A stretch of 64,000 nucleotides of DNA from Phalacrocorax aristotelis (Eukaryota; Chordata; Aves; Suliformes; Phalacrocoracidae): the NCBI RefSeq assembly GCF_949628215.1, contig NC_134276.1, forward strand, positions 216,834,610 through 216,898,609. Reading direction: 5' to 3'. Shown one piece after another: positions 24,669-36,400 of the stretch. Each line of letters begins with the position of its first letter. The first letter of the stretch is position 1. The position numbers were made by a program, and so were the translations under genes. The notes under the pieces were generated by a model. The model did not search any database. It saw only the letters and a program-made list of their open reading frames with translations, and was not told where the DNA came from.

Positions 24669-26337
24669 TAATATATATGTATTATTCAGATTGTGTTTTT
24701 CTGGTTGTCAAGGAGAAGATGCAAGAGGAACTGGCCTGGAGATGAAACACCTCTCTGCAGGTCTCTCCTTCCCTCAGTAGCTGCACTGTTTGCTACCCTA
24801 TTAAAGACGCCTTGCAACCACAACATTGCAGTGGCTTCACAATTCTGAACATAGCCACCGCCAGCAGCTCTGCAATAACGAGAGAGCAGCTCTCTCATGC
24901 TGCTTCTCCAGCAGGATTGGCTGTTGTAGTCCTTGTCCTAAGATAAAGGGACAGTCTTCAAGGCATCTCTGATCCCCCACAGTGCCTTTTTAGCCTCCCA
25001 GCTGGTGGCGCATCACCACCACCAGCAAGGGACCAGGGGAGAGCAGAGTTTCTGGGATACGAGGGATTGGCTACAGAGCAGGTGTTGGACTGAAGTAAGG
25101 GAGATCCCATCTCCTGGTTGGGACGGATGTTAGGAAGGGGGTCTGCTGCCGCCTTGCCCTCATAGGGAGAGTGCCCAGTGGGCTCAGATCGTTGGAAAGG
25201 CAAGGAGCTAATGAGGGAGAGAGAGACCTGGGCTTCCCCAAGCCCCTCTGACCCCTCATGCAAGACTTTTAAGACTATTGCTTTGCTCATGCAGGGTGAT
25301 GGCAGCTGTCCCCACATGCGGACCTCTCCAAATCCAAGGCAACCAGCTCCGATGCGACACACCCCCACACCGCTACCCAGTGGAAAAGCTCAGTGGGGTG
25401 CAGCAAGAAACACAAGAGGATCAAGGGAAAACGAGTAAACCCAAGCCACTGGATGCATGGAACTGATTTAGGGAGCTTGGCTGTGCTCCCGGCCAGCTGA
25501 ATAGCAAAGCAGTAACACAGCCATAGGAATAAGCTGAAGGGAGGGTGCCAAACAGGCTCACACCAACACCCCATCACCATGAAAACTGGGACCTGCGAAG
25601 CCAGGTTAATCATGATTTAAGCAGCATGCAAGTTACCTGGTTTACATCTTGCTTCTCTTCCAACTCAGGAGCACAAAGGCAGCATTTCAGGTTTCGCCTT
25701 CCCCCCTACATCCAGCTGGGTCGTTTTATTGCTCGGTGCTTCTTAGTGAATTACCGAGTGAATTTACATGGGGCTTTATGCAAGAGCAAAGAACTATCAG
25801 AGTGCTAGGGCTGCCTATAAATCTGCATTGCATGTGGCATGTATTTGGGAGCTGATTGTTTTTATAATTGAATAGTAAATCAATGTATTTAAGGCCAACG
25901 TTCACCGTTAACACTTCTGAGTATGAAATGCTCCCTCTGTCAATAGTGGGAAGGGTTTTTTAGGATAATAACTGGTGATTTAGAGCTTCAGTTCCAAGTT
26001 TGGGTTGTTTTTTTTTTCAATACTCAGTTCAGTGTTTGCTGTTCCAGAGCCAGGAGAATTTGGGGAACATTTCACACCACATCCAAGCACTGTTTGAAAT
26101 GTGACGCGATATTGAATATCTGGAGATATCTCATGTTCCCTCACTGCTGAGCCCCCTCGGCAATGAGGGAACAGCAGATTAATGAGTTTTCCTTCATTAT
26201 CACAGCTGGAGTCACTTCTCACCTGCCTGAACTACTCCATCCCCTTCTTTGAGCTTTCAGCTTGAGAAGCTGAGTGGGGTCTTTGAGACATATTTTGGGG
26301 GCTGAATCTACTTCAAGCCACTGATCTACACTGGGCC

Positions 26338-26368
26338 ACAGTATGTACACTGTACAGTATGTACACTG
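26338..26368. repeat. tandem duplication of a 15-bp unit (acagtatgtacactg)
   Basis: The unit ACAGTATGTACACTG occurs at 26338-26352 and again at 26354-26368 with one base between. It is a short local duplication. No function is apparent. Confidence 0.8.
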
Positions 26369-28589
26369 GCTGTGATGTGGGTTGCCCTTTCCCTTACCTT
26401 CCTGGCGACCAGACAGCCATTCCTCTTCCCCTGATCAAACGTTGGCCTAGAAGATTAATCTCTCCTTGGTGCATCCAGAAATCCCCCTTCTCACATGAAG
26501 AGCAGGAACGTGTCAGATGAGGCTGTGAGTAACTGAGCCCGCATACTGAGCTGCTGCTCATTAATCACTCAGAAGAGAAGCCCAGGCATTTAGGGGAACT
26601 GTAAAAGTCCCTCATCTGCATGATTAGCTCTTTCCCAGCTGATTACAGAAGAAGGACACTCTTTGAACAGCTCCTGTGTTTTTAATGATTCCTTAAATGT
26701 GAGTAGATTACCCCAAAAGCTCTGGGCAATCAGATAAAACCACTTGTGCCATCCTCCCCCTTCCCTTTAGTGGACCAAGAGGGTCCACATGACCGAATGC
26801 AGAGAGGTTGGATGGGAGGATACCAAGACATCCATGGGCACACGGCCACCAACTCCCATGGAGGGGTCACCCCTGCCATGTGGAGGACATGGAGGAGGGA
26901 AAGGTTGAGTAAGAGTAAGAGTGGTCTGGGCACAGAGGTGACAGCATGGGACTGGAGGGGATGCCTGACAGATGGTAGGTCAAATATGGGGACAGATGGT
27001 GACATGGGACCTGACAGATCTTCTGCAGCAATGCGGGCAGACGCTCCCTCCAGAGGTCCAGTGGCCGCCACGAGGCAGTCAGTACAACATCCCGTCGTGG
27101 CCAGAGTGGCTGCTCAGGTGAGCAAGGGCTCCTGCTGCTAGGACAGAAGTTGCTGTGTTATGATGTGAAGCCCCACGCCCTGCAGACCTGCATGTTCAGA
27201 GATGGCCATTGGGAGTCGACGCAATCACAGTGCTCTGGCTTTTCTGTCACATTCCTCCCCCAAGCCATCTGTGCCGGCTCATCCCAACAGAACCATCCCT
27301 TGTGCAGCTGTGCTGCAAATTTGCCTCCCCAAATTTTGACTAAAAGTGATGCAGTGAGCCAGGAGAGGTGGTTGCAAACAGATGCAGAGGAGCAACGCAG
27401 GCTGGCACAAAGACATCCAAACAGGACAGGCACCAAAGGAATCAGACAGCTTCTAGATGAGCTGCACGAAGATGCAAGCACAGCCCTTTCCCTGGAGGCT
27501 GAGGCCACTGTGTGCTCCAGCACCCACCACCACCCCATCAACACCACATGCACGATTAGATGAAGAGTGTGGTCTGGCATGTGCTCGCCCTGCGGGTGGT
27601 GAAGGCTGCCCGCACGGCACACGGGCTCCAGTTGGATCTCACGCCTGCTGAAATGTTAATAAAGAACAGCTCGTGGCTGGGGTTGGAAGATTATTCACAT
27701 ATACATAATTACTGCTAAACCTGCCCCCCCCCTCGCCCACTCACTTGACGACTTTAAAGGCACTGGCACAAAACCAAGCCCCACAGCTTTGTGCAGCGCC
27801 CATCAGATTTGACTCTTCTCCATGGAGGTATAGGGTGGCTGCCAGGGAATGGCTTCTCCGACGTCCTGTCCAGCCTTCCTTTCCAGGAGTGGCCAGATGA
27901 GCACAAAAATGAAGCAAACCAGGGGGGCAGGGTAACATTTTGGGGGTGGGAAGACCAAACCCTGCCAGGAAATGGTACCCACCCAGGGCTATGGAGAAGC
28001 TCGAGCTAAAATGTGATGGCAGCTGCTGGGGACACAGAGAGATGAAGAGGAGGCAGAGGGAAGTGCACAGATCTTTGGCAAGGCATAAAAATGGATGCAG
28101 CTCCTGGAGGAAGACGGACAGGCAGCGTTCAGCCCTTTGGGATGGCCATCAGCTTTCAGCGTGCAATTTGCACTATGTGATTTATGGAGGGAAAAAATGC
28201 TCAGGTTTTTTCATCCTTCCTGCTAAGGAAGGAGAACATGTCCTGGGTAATCCCCTGGCTGGATCCGCTGTGCTGGACCAGGGATGTGGCACCAGGAGGA
28301 GGAGGGTGACATTTCCCACCACCCCAACTATTTTCCGCGTCCACCAAAATAACCATTACCACGTAGGCATTTTGCTTCCCAAAGTTCATTTCATTTTTAA
28401 TGGCCCTGTTCAGGAACAATCTGTCTCCAGCCCAAAATACATAAGGCTAATTTCACTCCAGTTGCCATCCCCTGTGGAGAGGGGTCTTAAAGGAGCCATT
28501 TCGCCTTGGAGCACATGAGCAGGCAGCCGGCCCCTGCACTGCCAAGCCAAACAGATGGGGTGGGGGGAGACAGGGAGGGAGGACAAGTG

Positions 28590-28930
28590 TGTTTCTGAGG
28601 TTTTAATAATCCCTTCTCCTGTCTGAATCATCACAAATCCCAGTGGAAGGGCAGGCATTTTCCAGATGGTAGGAAATAAACTCTGAGACACTTCCACGAT
28701 GAGAACTCATTAGCCCTTCTGGCTCTGCTCCAAGCTCGATGGCAGTCCATGTAAACTGTATTTGGACCTGCCCTGTTTCTGTCATCTGTTCCCATGAAAT
28801 CTCCAGCCCCATCTTACAGAGACAAGCTGCCCGGCTAGCTATTAATTTGATTACGTGTGGCCTTTGCCTCTCGGAGAGCTTAGAGCTCAAGCAAGTATCT
28901 TCCTGTAAAGCTACTGCATGCTAATCCAAG
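28590..28930. promoter_or_regulatory. candidate conserved non-coding segment
   Basis: This is repeat-free intergenic sequence of mixed composition containing homeodomain-like ATTAATTTGATTA around 28.84 kb and CATGCTAAT near 28.92 kb. It stands out from neighbouring GC-rich sequence, but its conservation cannot be judged here. Confidence 0.2.
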
Positions 28931-31900
28931 TATTTCAGCTGCCTTCACGCTGCCCGTCTGCTCGCTGCTTGGTTGATGCCTACCTGCCCGCGTGGAGTCT
29001 GGGGAATAGTGAGGTATTTGGCTGGCTTCCAGGTTGCAAAGGCAGAGCACTGGACAAGAAAAAGGAAAAAAAAAGGTATATATGTACATGCAAACAAATG
29101 GATTTAAGCCCAGCCACAGCCTACTGTTCCTCCTGTGCTTTGCATGGACTGCAGCGACGTTCTCTTTCCTACCACACACCCCGGGGACAGGGTGGTTCTG
29201 CCAGGTGGTATCTGCACTTGGTGACTGTCACTGCCACCCACCACAGATGACAGGGCCTCCAGAGCAGTTGTAAGGCTCCAAGTCATCCCATTCTGCCCCG
29301 AGTCACCAACAGCCATCAGCTGAGTGACAGGAAAGCCACGGGAGCACTAGCAGGTCGCGGTAGGGCTCTGCTGCTCTAGGTGTTTCTGGCTGCAGTAGCA
29401 ACCTGGCTCGGTAGGCAGGGTGCTCCTCCTTGCGTGGCTGCAGGACGTCGGACTCAGCCAAAGTTGTGATCTAGAATCAAAGGTTCTCTGCATTTTGTTT
29501 TTTCCTCTCTAACACTTCATAGCTTTTCAATAGCAAAAAGCTTGCCCAGACTACAGATAGCTGGAAACTCTTTAACAGTCCTTTGAACAAGCCCCAGCAT
29601 AAGACAGACGTTTCCACAACTCATTTGGGTAAACGGTGTCCCACCTCCTATGGGGGTCACACAATTGCCCTTTGTTTTAAAAGATGCGCAGCGAGAAACC
29701 CCCCATGCCAGTTGAGAGAGACAGCAGGGCTGCCTTGTCTCATTGCAGCCATGTTTTACACACAGGAAGCTGTTTCAGAGAGGGCTGTGCAGTGTAAAGT
29801 GCCATGAAGCAGCCGGTGTTTCAGGGTTGCGCTGAGCACTGGGGATATTTGTATGGGCTCAACGTTTGCTCATTGTGCTTCAGCCCGCCCGGGTGACGGT
29901 GATTCTGTGCTTGTTGCACAGAGATGGCAGCAGGCAGCCGGAGCAGACTGACTGGCCAGCAGTGGTTCAGCCCTCCGGTGCCATTTGCAGCCCAGCTGTG
30001 ATTTGACACTGCAGGCGGGCGGTGGGGATGGGCAGCAGTTGTTTCACCCATGCACTGTGGTGCTGGGCTGCCCAGAGGGCATGTGGTGGCTGACAGCCAT
30101 GTCCTGTGGTCCCAGGCAGTCCCGACCAAGAAGGGAAGCAGGCACTGGTAACTCTTGCAGTCAGGGAATGCAGGGTTCACATAAAAAAGTGAATTTCCCT
30201 GTTTGGAGAAGGCAAAATCTGCAGATGTAGACACTAAAATGGTGTAGTTGTGAGAAAGAGAATATCCTAGATACCATGAAAACCTGAAACAGCTACAGCA
30301 GCCCTATAGGAAGCAAGTAGCTGCTGTCCTCAAGCAGCTGCTACTTGGCTTTGTAGCTCTGACAATTGAGAAATTGTTCTCCTAGATCACAACAAACCCA
30401 AAAGCCTCCCAAAATGTACTCCCAGATAGGATCCCCCCTTCTTTTTCAGGTTTTTCCATCTTCTCTCAAGCTCTCCGGCCATTGCCTTTGCTGCCCATCC
30501 CTGAACACAGTCCTAGACATGCAGCATCTGGAGAAGAGCCTTTGCAGGGCAGCCTCCGTCTCCAGAGGGCTGTGGGAGGAGGCACGGGGTGCTCAGTGGG
30601 AAAGAGGTAAATCTCAGAAAGGGTTTTAACATTTATGGCCAGCGAGATAATGAAGGAAGGTAATTTAGGATAGCTTTATTGCAGTTATCATAATGTTTCC
30701 CTGAAGCACAAAGATAAAAGTCAGTGGATAATGTCCATAAGATGTTTTGTTGGGTTTTTTTTTTAAGCAATAGCCATTGCAGTCAAAGACGGGTGTCATT
30801 TTACCGACACAGAGAAGGCAATTATGTGGCGTTGAAACCCAGAGTTACAAGAGTCTCAAGGCTCACCTGGCTATCATGACCCATGCTGGGGACCCACTGC
30901 AGGTGACTGGAATCCCTTTTCCCCCAACAACAAATTGTTTTACCATGAAGAGCAGTGCTCTCCCCATATTTATCTCACAGGGGCCTGTATTTGGAGACAT
31001 TCTGGCAGAGCTTCTCTTCCTCCCCTCCTTTATTTTATGGCTTTACTTTCTCATTTTACTCTGTTTGCAATGTAAGAAGAAAGGTCAATAATGGACCGGG
31101 AATGGGGGAGGCCTAAAATGAGGGAAAAAAATAAAACTTTTCTGGTTTTTTTTTTCCCCTCTGCACTAATGAACTTGTGGAACTCACTAGCACAGGGCAT
31201 GACTGGAGCCAAGCAGCTCTTGTGCACAACTCATCACAAAACATGCTTGAACAAAACTCGTTAGCACCTTTACTTAAGATTTATATTAAGAGAGGGTTGG
31301 TATCTGTAAGACTTTTTTATAGCCCAAAGCTTGTTGTTTCCTACAATTAGGGTTTTTTATTTCTTCCTCTGAAACATGGTGTGCCAAGCTTTCCATTTCC
31401 TTGAAGAAGAATGCTAACAAATCAATGATTTTTTAACTCAGTGCAGCAGTGATTTGCAGGGCTAAACAAAAGCATCACCCCAGCGAGTTTGCAGCACCAG
31501 TGCCTGTTCCGGCAGCCGCCACCCATGGGTGCACTGCACCCTGAGATGGGTCCACACGCGCCTCCAAACCTAAATTGACTGCAGAAGCCAGTCAGGCTGT
31601 GGTGATAAAAAAGACCAAGATAACAAAGGTATTTCAAAAGCTGTCATTTTTACTTTCCCTCTCTGTGAGAGCCTGATTGCTCATTATTTTGCAATTGTTT
31701 CCAGAAAAAATGTATAGATTTTTTCCAAATTGTACTTTTTTCTTCAAGAAACACATTACTTCACCATTTCAAACAGCCCCAGACCCTCACCCCAGCAGAT
31801 AGCTGAGCCTCCTGATATGAATGATCAATGTCACCAGTCCTCCCAGACAAAAACCAGAATAACTGGACTGGCCCGTGACCAAAGCAGCTGACTGGAAATC

Positions 31901-32107
31901 AGGGCCACATACTCTGCACGGCCCTTATTCTTGTTACGGTGTCCCTGAGCAAAGCCGCCACCTTGCACAGAGCCCATTTTGGCCTGGGGCTTCGTGGCTG
32001 GATAAGGGTGCCCTGAAGATTAGTTGTCTGACGGTATTGACTTTCTGTCCAGATCTGGGATGCACGAATGGAGGCAAAGCCCTGCTGTGGAAGAGTGGGG
32101 AAGAAGG

Positions 32108-32857
32108 TGCTGCCCTTGGGTCACACCAACCCCAGGCAACGCTCCAGGCCTGGGGCAGAGGGGCTGGGAAGTGCCCGGCGGAGAAGGCCCTGGGGGTGCT
32201 GGCTGACAGCCGGCTGGGCATGAGCCAGCAGTGGCCAGGTGGCCAAGGAGGCCACCAGCCCCCGGGCTTGTGTCAGCACTGGTGTGGCCAGCAGGAGCCG
32301 GGCAGGGCTGGGGCCCCTGTGCTCGGCCCTGGGGAGGCCCCACCTCGAGTGCTGGGCTCAGGTTTGGGCCCCTCGGGACAAGAAGGCCCTGGAGGGGCTG
32401 GAGCGTGTCCAGAGAAGGGCAGCGGGGCTGGGGCAGGGTCTGGAGCACAAGTGTGCTGGGGGGCGGCTGAGGGGGCTGGGGGGGTTTAGCCTGGAGAAGA
32501 GGGGGCTGAGGGGAGCCCTTCTCGCTCTCTGCAGCTGCCTGAGAGGGGCTGGAGTGAGGGGGGGGTTGGTCTCTGCTCCCAAGTCACCAGTGACAGGACG
32601 AGAGGAAACGGCCTCAAGCTGCGTCAGGGGAAGTTTAGGTTGGAGATGAGGGAAAATGTCTTCCCTGCCAGAGGGGTCAGGCCCTGGCACAGGCTGCCCA
32701 GAGAGGTGGGGGAATCACCGTCCCTGGGGGTGTTTAAAAGATGTGTAGACATGGTGCTTCAGGGTATGGTTTAGGAGACACGGTAGTGTTGGGTTGACAG
32801 TTGGACCTGATGATCCTAGAGGTCCTTTCCAACCTCAGTGATTCTATGATTCTATGA
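32108..32857 (+). mobile_element. CR1 LINE fragment, sense, ending at the LRRGUK promoter
   Basis: The + strand encodes an RT C-terminal remnant ([19 protein letters not shown] then [19 protein letters not shown]), followed by the CR1 3'UTR. It finishes with cctttccaacctcagtgattctatgattctatga, here read as 3' region plus two ATTCTATG tail units, at 32857. The left boundary is diffuse. Same subfamily as the fragments at 2.3 kb (-) and 62.1 kb (-). It is very G-rich on +, with G runs of five to eight around 32458-32566. It lies immediately upstream of the LRRGUK CpG island. Confidence 0.93.
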
Positions 32858-32940
32858 AGAGAAAGGGCGGTGGGCTGCGTGAGGGCAGCTGCCGTGCCTT
32901 CAGCCGGGTGGCCCCGCCTGAGGAGACCGCCTGGAGGCGG

Positions 32941-32965
32941 ACTACAACTCCCGAGATGCTCTGCG
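32941..32965 (+). promoter_or_regulatory. ZNF143/THAP11-type motif
   Basis: ACTACAACTCCCGAGATGC followed by TCTGCG matches the known SBS consensus (ACTACAATTCCCAGAATGC) at nearly every position. A degenerate second copy (CCACAACTCCCGTCCTGCA) is at 33004-33022. Such motifs mark TATA-less CpG promoters. Confidence 0.65.
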
Positions 32966-33089
32966 GCTTGGCGGGCCCCTCCCAGCGAGCCCCGCGCAGG
33001 GAACCACAACTCCCGTCCTGCACCGCTCCCGCCGCCGCTTTTCTATTGGCTGGCTGTCGGGCTGGCCGTAGGGGCGTGGCTCTTCTCCC

Positions 33090-33103
33090 GTCTCCACGAC
33101 AAC
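33090..33103. promoter_or_regulatory. imperfect RFX X-box
   Basis: GTCTCCACGACAAC resembles the palindromic X-box GTTGCCATGGCAAC bound by RFX factors. The right half GACAAC and left half GTCTCC each carry mismatches. X-boxes close to the start site are typical of ciliary and flagellar genes, which fits the known sperm role of LRRGUK. Confidence 0.45.
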
Positions 33104-33116
33104 GGGAGAGCAAACA

Positions 33117-33127
33117 AAATGGCGGCG
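33117..33127 (+). promoter_or_regulatory. YY1-type element AAAATGGCGGC
   Basis: This is a core-perfect match to the YY1 consensus (AANATGGCGGC), which normally sits just downstream of the start site in TATA-less promoters. The same ATG opens a short upstream frame. Confidence 0.6.
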
Positions 33128-33177
33128 GCCTGCTCGGAGGGGTGATGGGCTGGTGCTGCAGTGCGAAGCACCGATAG
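33119..33177 (+). other. two tandem short upstream ORFs in LRRGUK 5'UTR
   Basis: An ATG at 33119 opens an 8-codon frame ending in TGA at 33143-33145. The A of that stop is the first base of a second ATG (33145), a 10-codon frame ending in TAG at 33175-33177. The coding ATG of LRRGUK follows at 33216. The uORFs are only in the mRNA if transcription begins upstream of 33119. They could damp or regulate translation. Confidence 0.45.
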
Positions 33178-33215
33178 CGCAGCTCCCTCCGCGCCCTCGC
33201 TTCGTATTACAGCTC

Positions 33216-33422
33216 ATGGCGGAGGGCGAGGAGAGGGGGGGAGAGGGCTGCCTCGGTGAGCTGCTTCCCACTCATCGTGACACCCTGCAACGCCTCTCCC
33301 AGGGGATCTCTGGGGAGCTGCCCCAGAACAGGCCCAGTCTGCAGCAGCCACAGCTCAGCCTGCCTCACCGAGAGGGCAAGCAGGAGGAGGAGGATGAAGA
33401 AGAGGAGTCCCTGCACACAGAG
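33216..33422 (+). CDS. LRRGUK: LRRGUK exon 1 (start codon, acidic N-terminus)
   Basis: The ATG at 33216 is the first in-frame ATG (MAEGEERGGEG) and lies in the CpG island. The segment ends in an acidic run EEEDEEEESLHTE. The donor is assigned to GAG/GTTCAG at 33422/33423 because, of all GT dinucleotides before the in-frame stop at 33510, it is the only one giving the phase 0 that exon 2 needs. GTTCAG is a poor donor; a stronger GTGAGC at 33256 is in the wrong phase unless an unseen small exon exists. A GTG at 33153 further upstream in frame is unlikely to be used. Confidence 0.6.
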
Positions 33423-36400
33423 GTTCAGCTCGGTGCCCCCCAGCTATTTGGGGAGGGGTGTGCTCGAGAGGGAAGAGCCCTTTCCCCCCTCATCACTCAT
33501 TGTAGTTGAGGGGGAAAGAAGGGAGAGTTGACAGGGGCACCAAGTAGTGATTTCACATTTCCCCAGAGAGGAGAAAGGCTGATTTGTTGGGTCTGTTTCC
33601 CCTTCTGTCTCATTTCTGCCTTTTTTTTTTGGGTCCCTTCTATCCCTGTGGTGTCCAGGATAGTTCTGGATTACCCCTCTCTCTCCTTGCTATATAAAGA
33701 CTAAGGATAAACTGGCATATGGATGGCCAAATTAAACCCCTTTCATGTTTATATGCCCAGCCCTGAGATTCAATAAGCACTTGGACCCAAGTGAATTTTT
33801 TCTCCCTGCTCTGCTGGGCTGTAAAGTGTCCACTGCCACAGCATTATCACCTCAGATTTTTACCTAGTGGAAATGCATCTATATTCTCCATTGCTATAAC
33901 ATGTAGATGCTATAATTTAGATGATTACCATTTGAAACATTATTTATCTTCGTCCCTAGATTAGCAATTGTTGTGTGACTTCTCCAAGCTTATAAGATTT
34001 TCACAAGCCATTGGCTTATTTTCTCATTAAACCTACGCAGTGGTTCATTAGTGCCATCTGTCAAGCACCCTTTTTGGCAAAGACTGTTCTCTGCAAGAGT
34101 AGCACTAGCTGCTCATCCTGAACAAATTTAAAGGGCCTCCATTAATGGCATATTGGGGTACAATAGTGGGGTTATGTTAGTGCTGATTTGCTGAGTTGTT
34201 AACATCCATAATCAGTTTCATGGTTCAACATCTCTGGACACAGGTCCTGTTTAGAGCTGTGCATTTAAACCATAAGGTTAAAAACAAAATAATCCCAGCA
34301 AAAGGCAATCAAACCTTTCTAAATGTATAAAGCTAGTATGTGACATGTTTCTATTTATCTGTTTTAAGGGCTGTATTCATCGTTTTTCCTAATGTGTAGT
34401 GCCTTAGTAGGGTGATGGAGTTCTGAAAGCAGCATTTGATTGAGGACTTTTATTAAACTCTGTTCCCTGTTGCATCCTAAGCAGCCTCCATGTTCTACTA
34501 AGTGTGGAATTTTCTTTCATAAATCTCCCCTTAATCCTGCCCCCCCCTTTCTGGTATTTTATAGGGTCAGTTCGATGGAGTGTTGGATGAAGACACTGTG
34601 GCTGAGGGTCTCCACAAACTGGGGCGCTCAGCTCCTGGTATTGAATACGTTTATCTTAATCTGTCGCTTTCAGTAAGTATAAGCAAAGAAAATCATTGTA
34701 AAGTGCTTCTCTGCTCAAAGGTTTCCTCTTTTTAACAGGAAATAGTTGGTCTAGCAAAAAAATGTCAAGAAGCAGATTTTTGTCTATACCTGTCCATGCC
34801 GTTTCATGCACATGGGACTTTTGACAAGGCACAGTATGGTTCCTGCTGACAGCTGCCACATGGGTATTGTTTTTTCATTTAGTAACAACAGCAGTAAGGT
34901 ATTTTCCTTACCCAGTCTTCAGGTGTGAAAATGTATCTTCCTGCTTCAGCCAGCTGGAGAAAAGATAGAGGAACATGCTGAACACCTGAGAATGCTGCAT
35001 GCATTGTCCCTTCAGCAAGCTGAAATAGTTATGTCTTTTTAAAGCTGACTTGCTGCTGCTCTCTTTTTTATGCGACCTTGTGTTTCTGGCTTTTTTCCTA
35101 GTTACTATGATCTCTCCTCGTTGTGTTTTAATGTCTTCCTTTGACAGTTTCTCTGTTCATGGCTGGTCTGCAGGTCTAACATCACTTTCTGTATATGTCG
35201 TCCTGTTCTGACACATCCAGCTGGAGGGACCTTGGGGCACCTCTTCAACGTCTCCTGCTACTGTGTATCTCCTGGGAGAGCAGCTGAGGTTTTACAGCTA
35301 GTTATTAAAGTGTCTCTTTGCTTTGTTTTCCCAGGGTCGTGAGTTAAGTGACATCAACATTCTATCCAGATACATTCACCTGCAGAAGTTGGAACTTTCA
35401 TATAATAAAATTAATGGTATGTAGTAAATACAGGAGTAAATTCTTGGGTTGTGAAATCATTTAAGATGAGAAATGCACTGTACCATGTAGCTTTAATATC
35501 ACAAAACCTGGTCTACATTTTAATGGTGTAACTACTCCAGCTCTACAGAATGAGGCGATGGCTAGATATTCTTGAGAATGATGTATGGACCGTTCAGAGA
35601 GCTGCATCAGCATATGCTTATCGGTGGGAACATGGAGATTATTGTCCAGTTTATTATCCAGAGATAAAATGCAAGCAAGCATGTCAATACAAGGTTAAGG
35701 TTGAGATTTTACATATGCAGATGTCATAATATTTAAAGTCATGTCTGATACAGTTTTCCCAGCCTTCAGCTTTCCTTTGTCAAGGCTTTCCATCGGTGAT
35801 AAAATGTAAAAAATTATATACTGGATTTAGACAGGAACAAATGGAGACTGGGGTAAACTACATCATCTTCTACTCCTTCCCTCTCCCTCGTACTCCCCAA
35901 CTAATTTTTTAATTTAACAGCAAAAGAAATAAGCTATGATGGCAGCCTGTTGCGTTATTTCTTTCAAGTTTATTTCACTTGAGGTGCTGGAGTCCAATAA
36001 TAGCAGCGCTTCTGAGAGGCAGCACTTTTCAGTGCTCATTTTACTAACAGTTTGTCTGTGAAGGCTAGGTCTGAAGAGAGCAGGGACTTTTCCATAGCAA
36101 CTAGTCATTTAGTCTTAAGTAGTGGCCTAAATACTTTTCTCCGCTAATTAATAACTTAGAACAGAGGTATTCTCTCTGTCATTCTAGAGGTAGCTAGAAT
36201 ATAAAACAATATTCTGGCTTATAGACAAATCAGTTGACATAATGGAAATTTAATGTAGGAATTGAACATCTATTCTTTGTGGTTTAGAAACCATCTTTTT
36301 TTCTAGTAGAAGGTGTTAATATATCTGATTTCTGCCTTTCAAACATCGCTTTCTGAATGTGTAACTACAAATTGATTCTTGATTGCTATTGGACATAGTT

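Larger units (their letters stand above)
18726..32860. other. EXOC4-LRRGUK intergenic region
   Basis: About 14 kb lies between the probable EXOC4 cleavage site and the LRRGUK promoter. It contains CR1 fragments at 19.76-20.62, 24.12-24.67 and 32.11-32.86 kb (listed separately). A short CA-rich tract is at about 22.56-22.60 kb, a C run near 27.72 kb, and a duplicated 15-mer at 26338-26368. The rest is unique, with open frames that have no recognisable domain. Stretches at 22.3-22.95 kb, 26.45-26.72 kb and 28.6-28.93 kb are repeat-free and could be conserved non-coding elements, but nothing in them proves function. Confidence 0.7.
32865..33480. promoter_or_regulatory. LRRGUK: CpG-island promoter of LRRGUK
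   Basis: This GC- and CpG-rich block begins right after the CR1 tail and covers the 5'UTR and first coding exon of LRRGUK. It has no TATA box. Motifs in order are: ZNF143-type ACTACAACTCCCGAGATGC at 32941, a second partial ACAACTCCCG at 33007, an inverted CCAAT (ATTGG) at 33045-33049, a GGGGCGTGGC KLF/SP-type box at 33071-33080, an imperfect X-box at 33090-33103, and YY1-type AAAATGGCGGC at 33117-33127. No other gene start is visible on the minus strand, so bidirectional use is unproven. The transcription start probably lies between about 33.05 and 33.12 kb (inference). Confidence 0.75.

Noticed and set aside
31875..32489. Open frame of 204 codons on the + strand just upstream of LRRGUK
   Set aside because: Most of it is G-rich CR1 sequence read in a non-coding frame, with a low-complexity Gly/Ala/Gln-rich product.
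33153..33215. In-frame GTG upstream of the LRRGUK ATG
   Set aside because: A GTG start would be exceptional in a vertebrate nuclear gene, and a good ATG follows at 33216.
33256..33261. Strong-looking donor GTGAGC within LRRGUK exon 1
   Set aside because: It leaves phase 1, incompatible with exon 2. The only pyrimidine-rich acceptor noticed in between (33659) would give an immediate stop.
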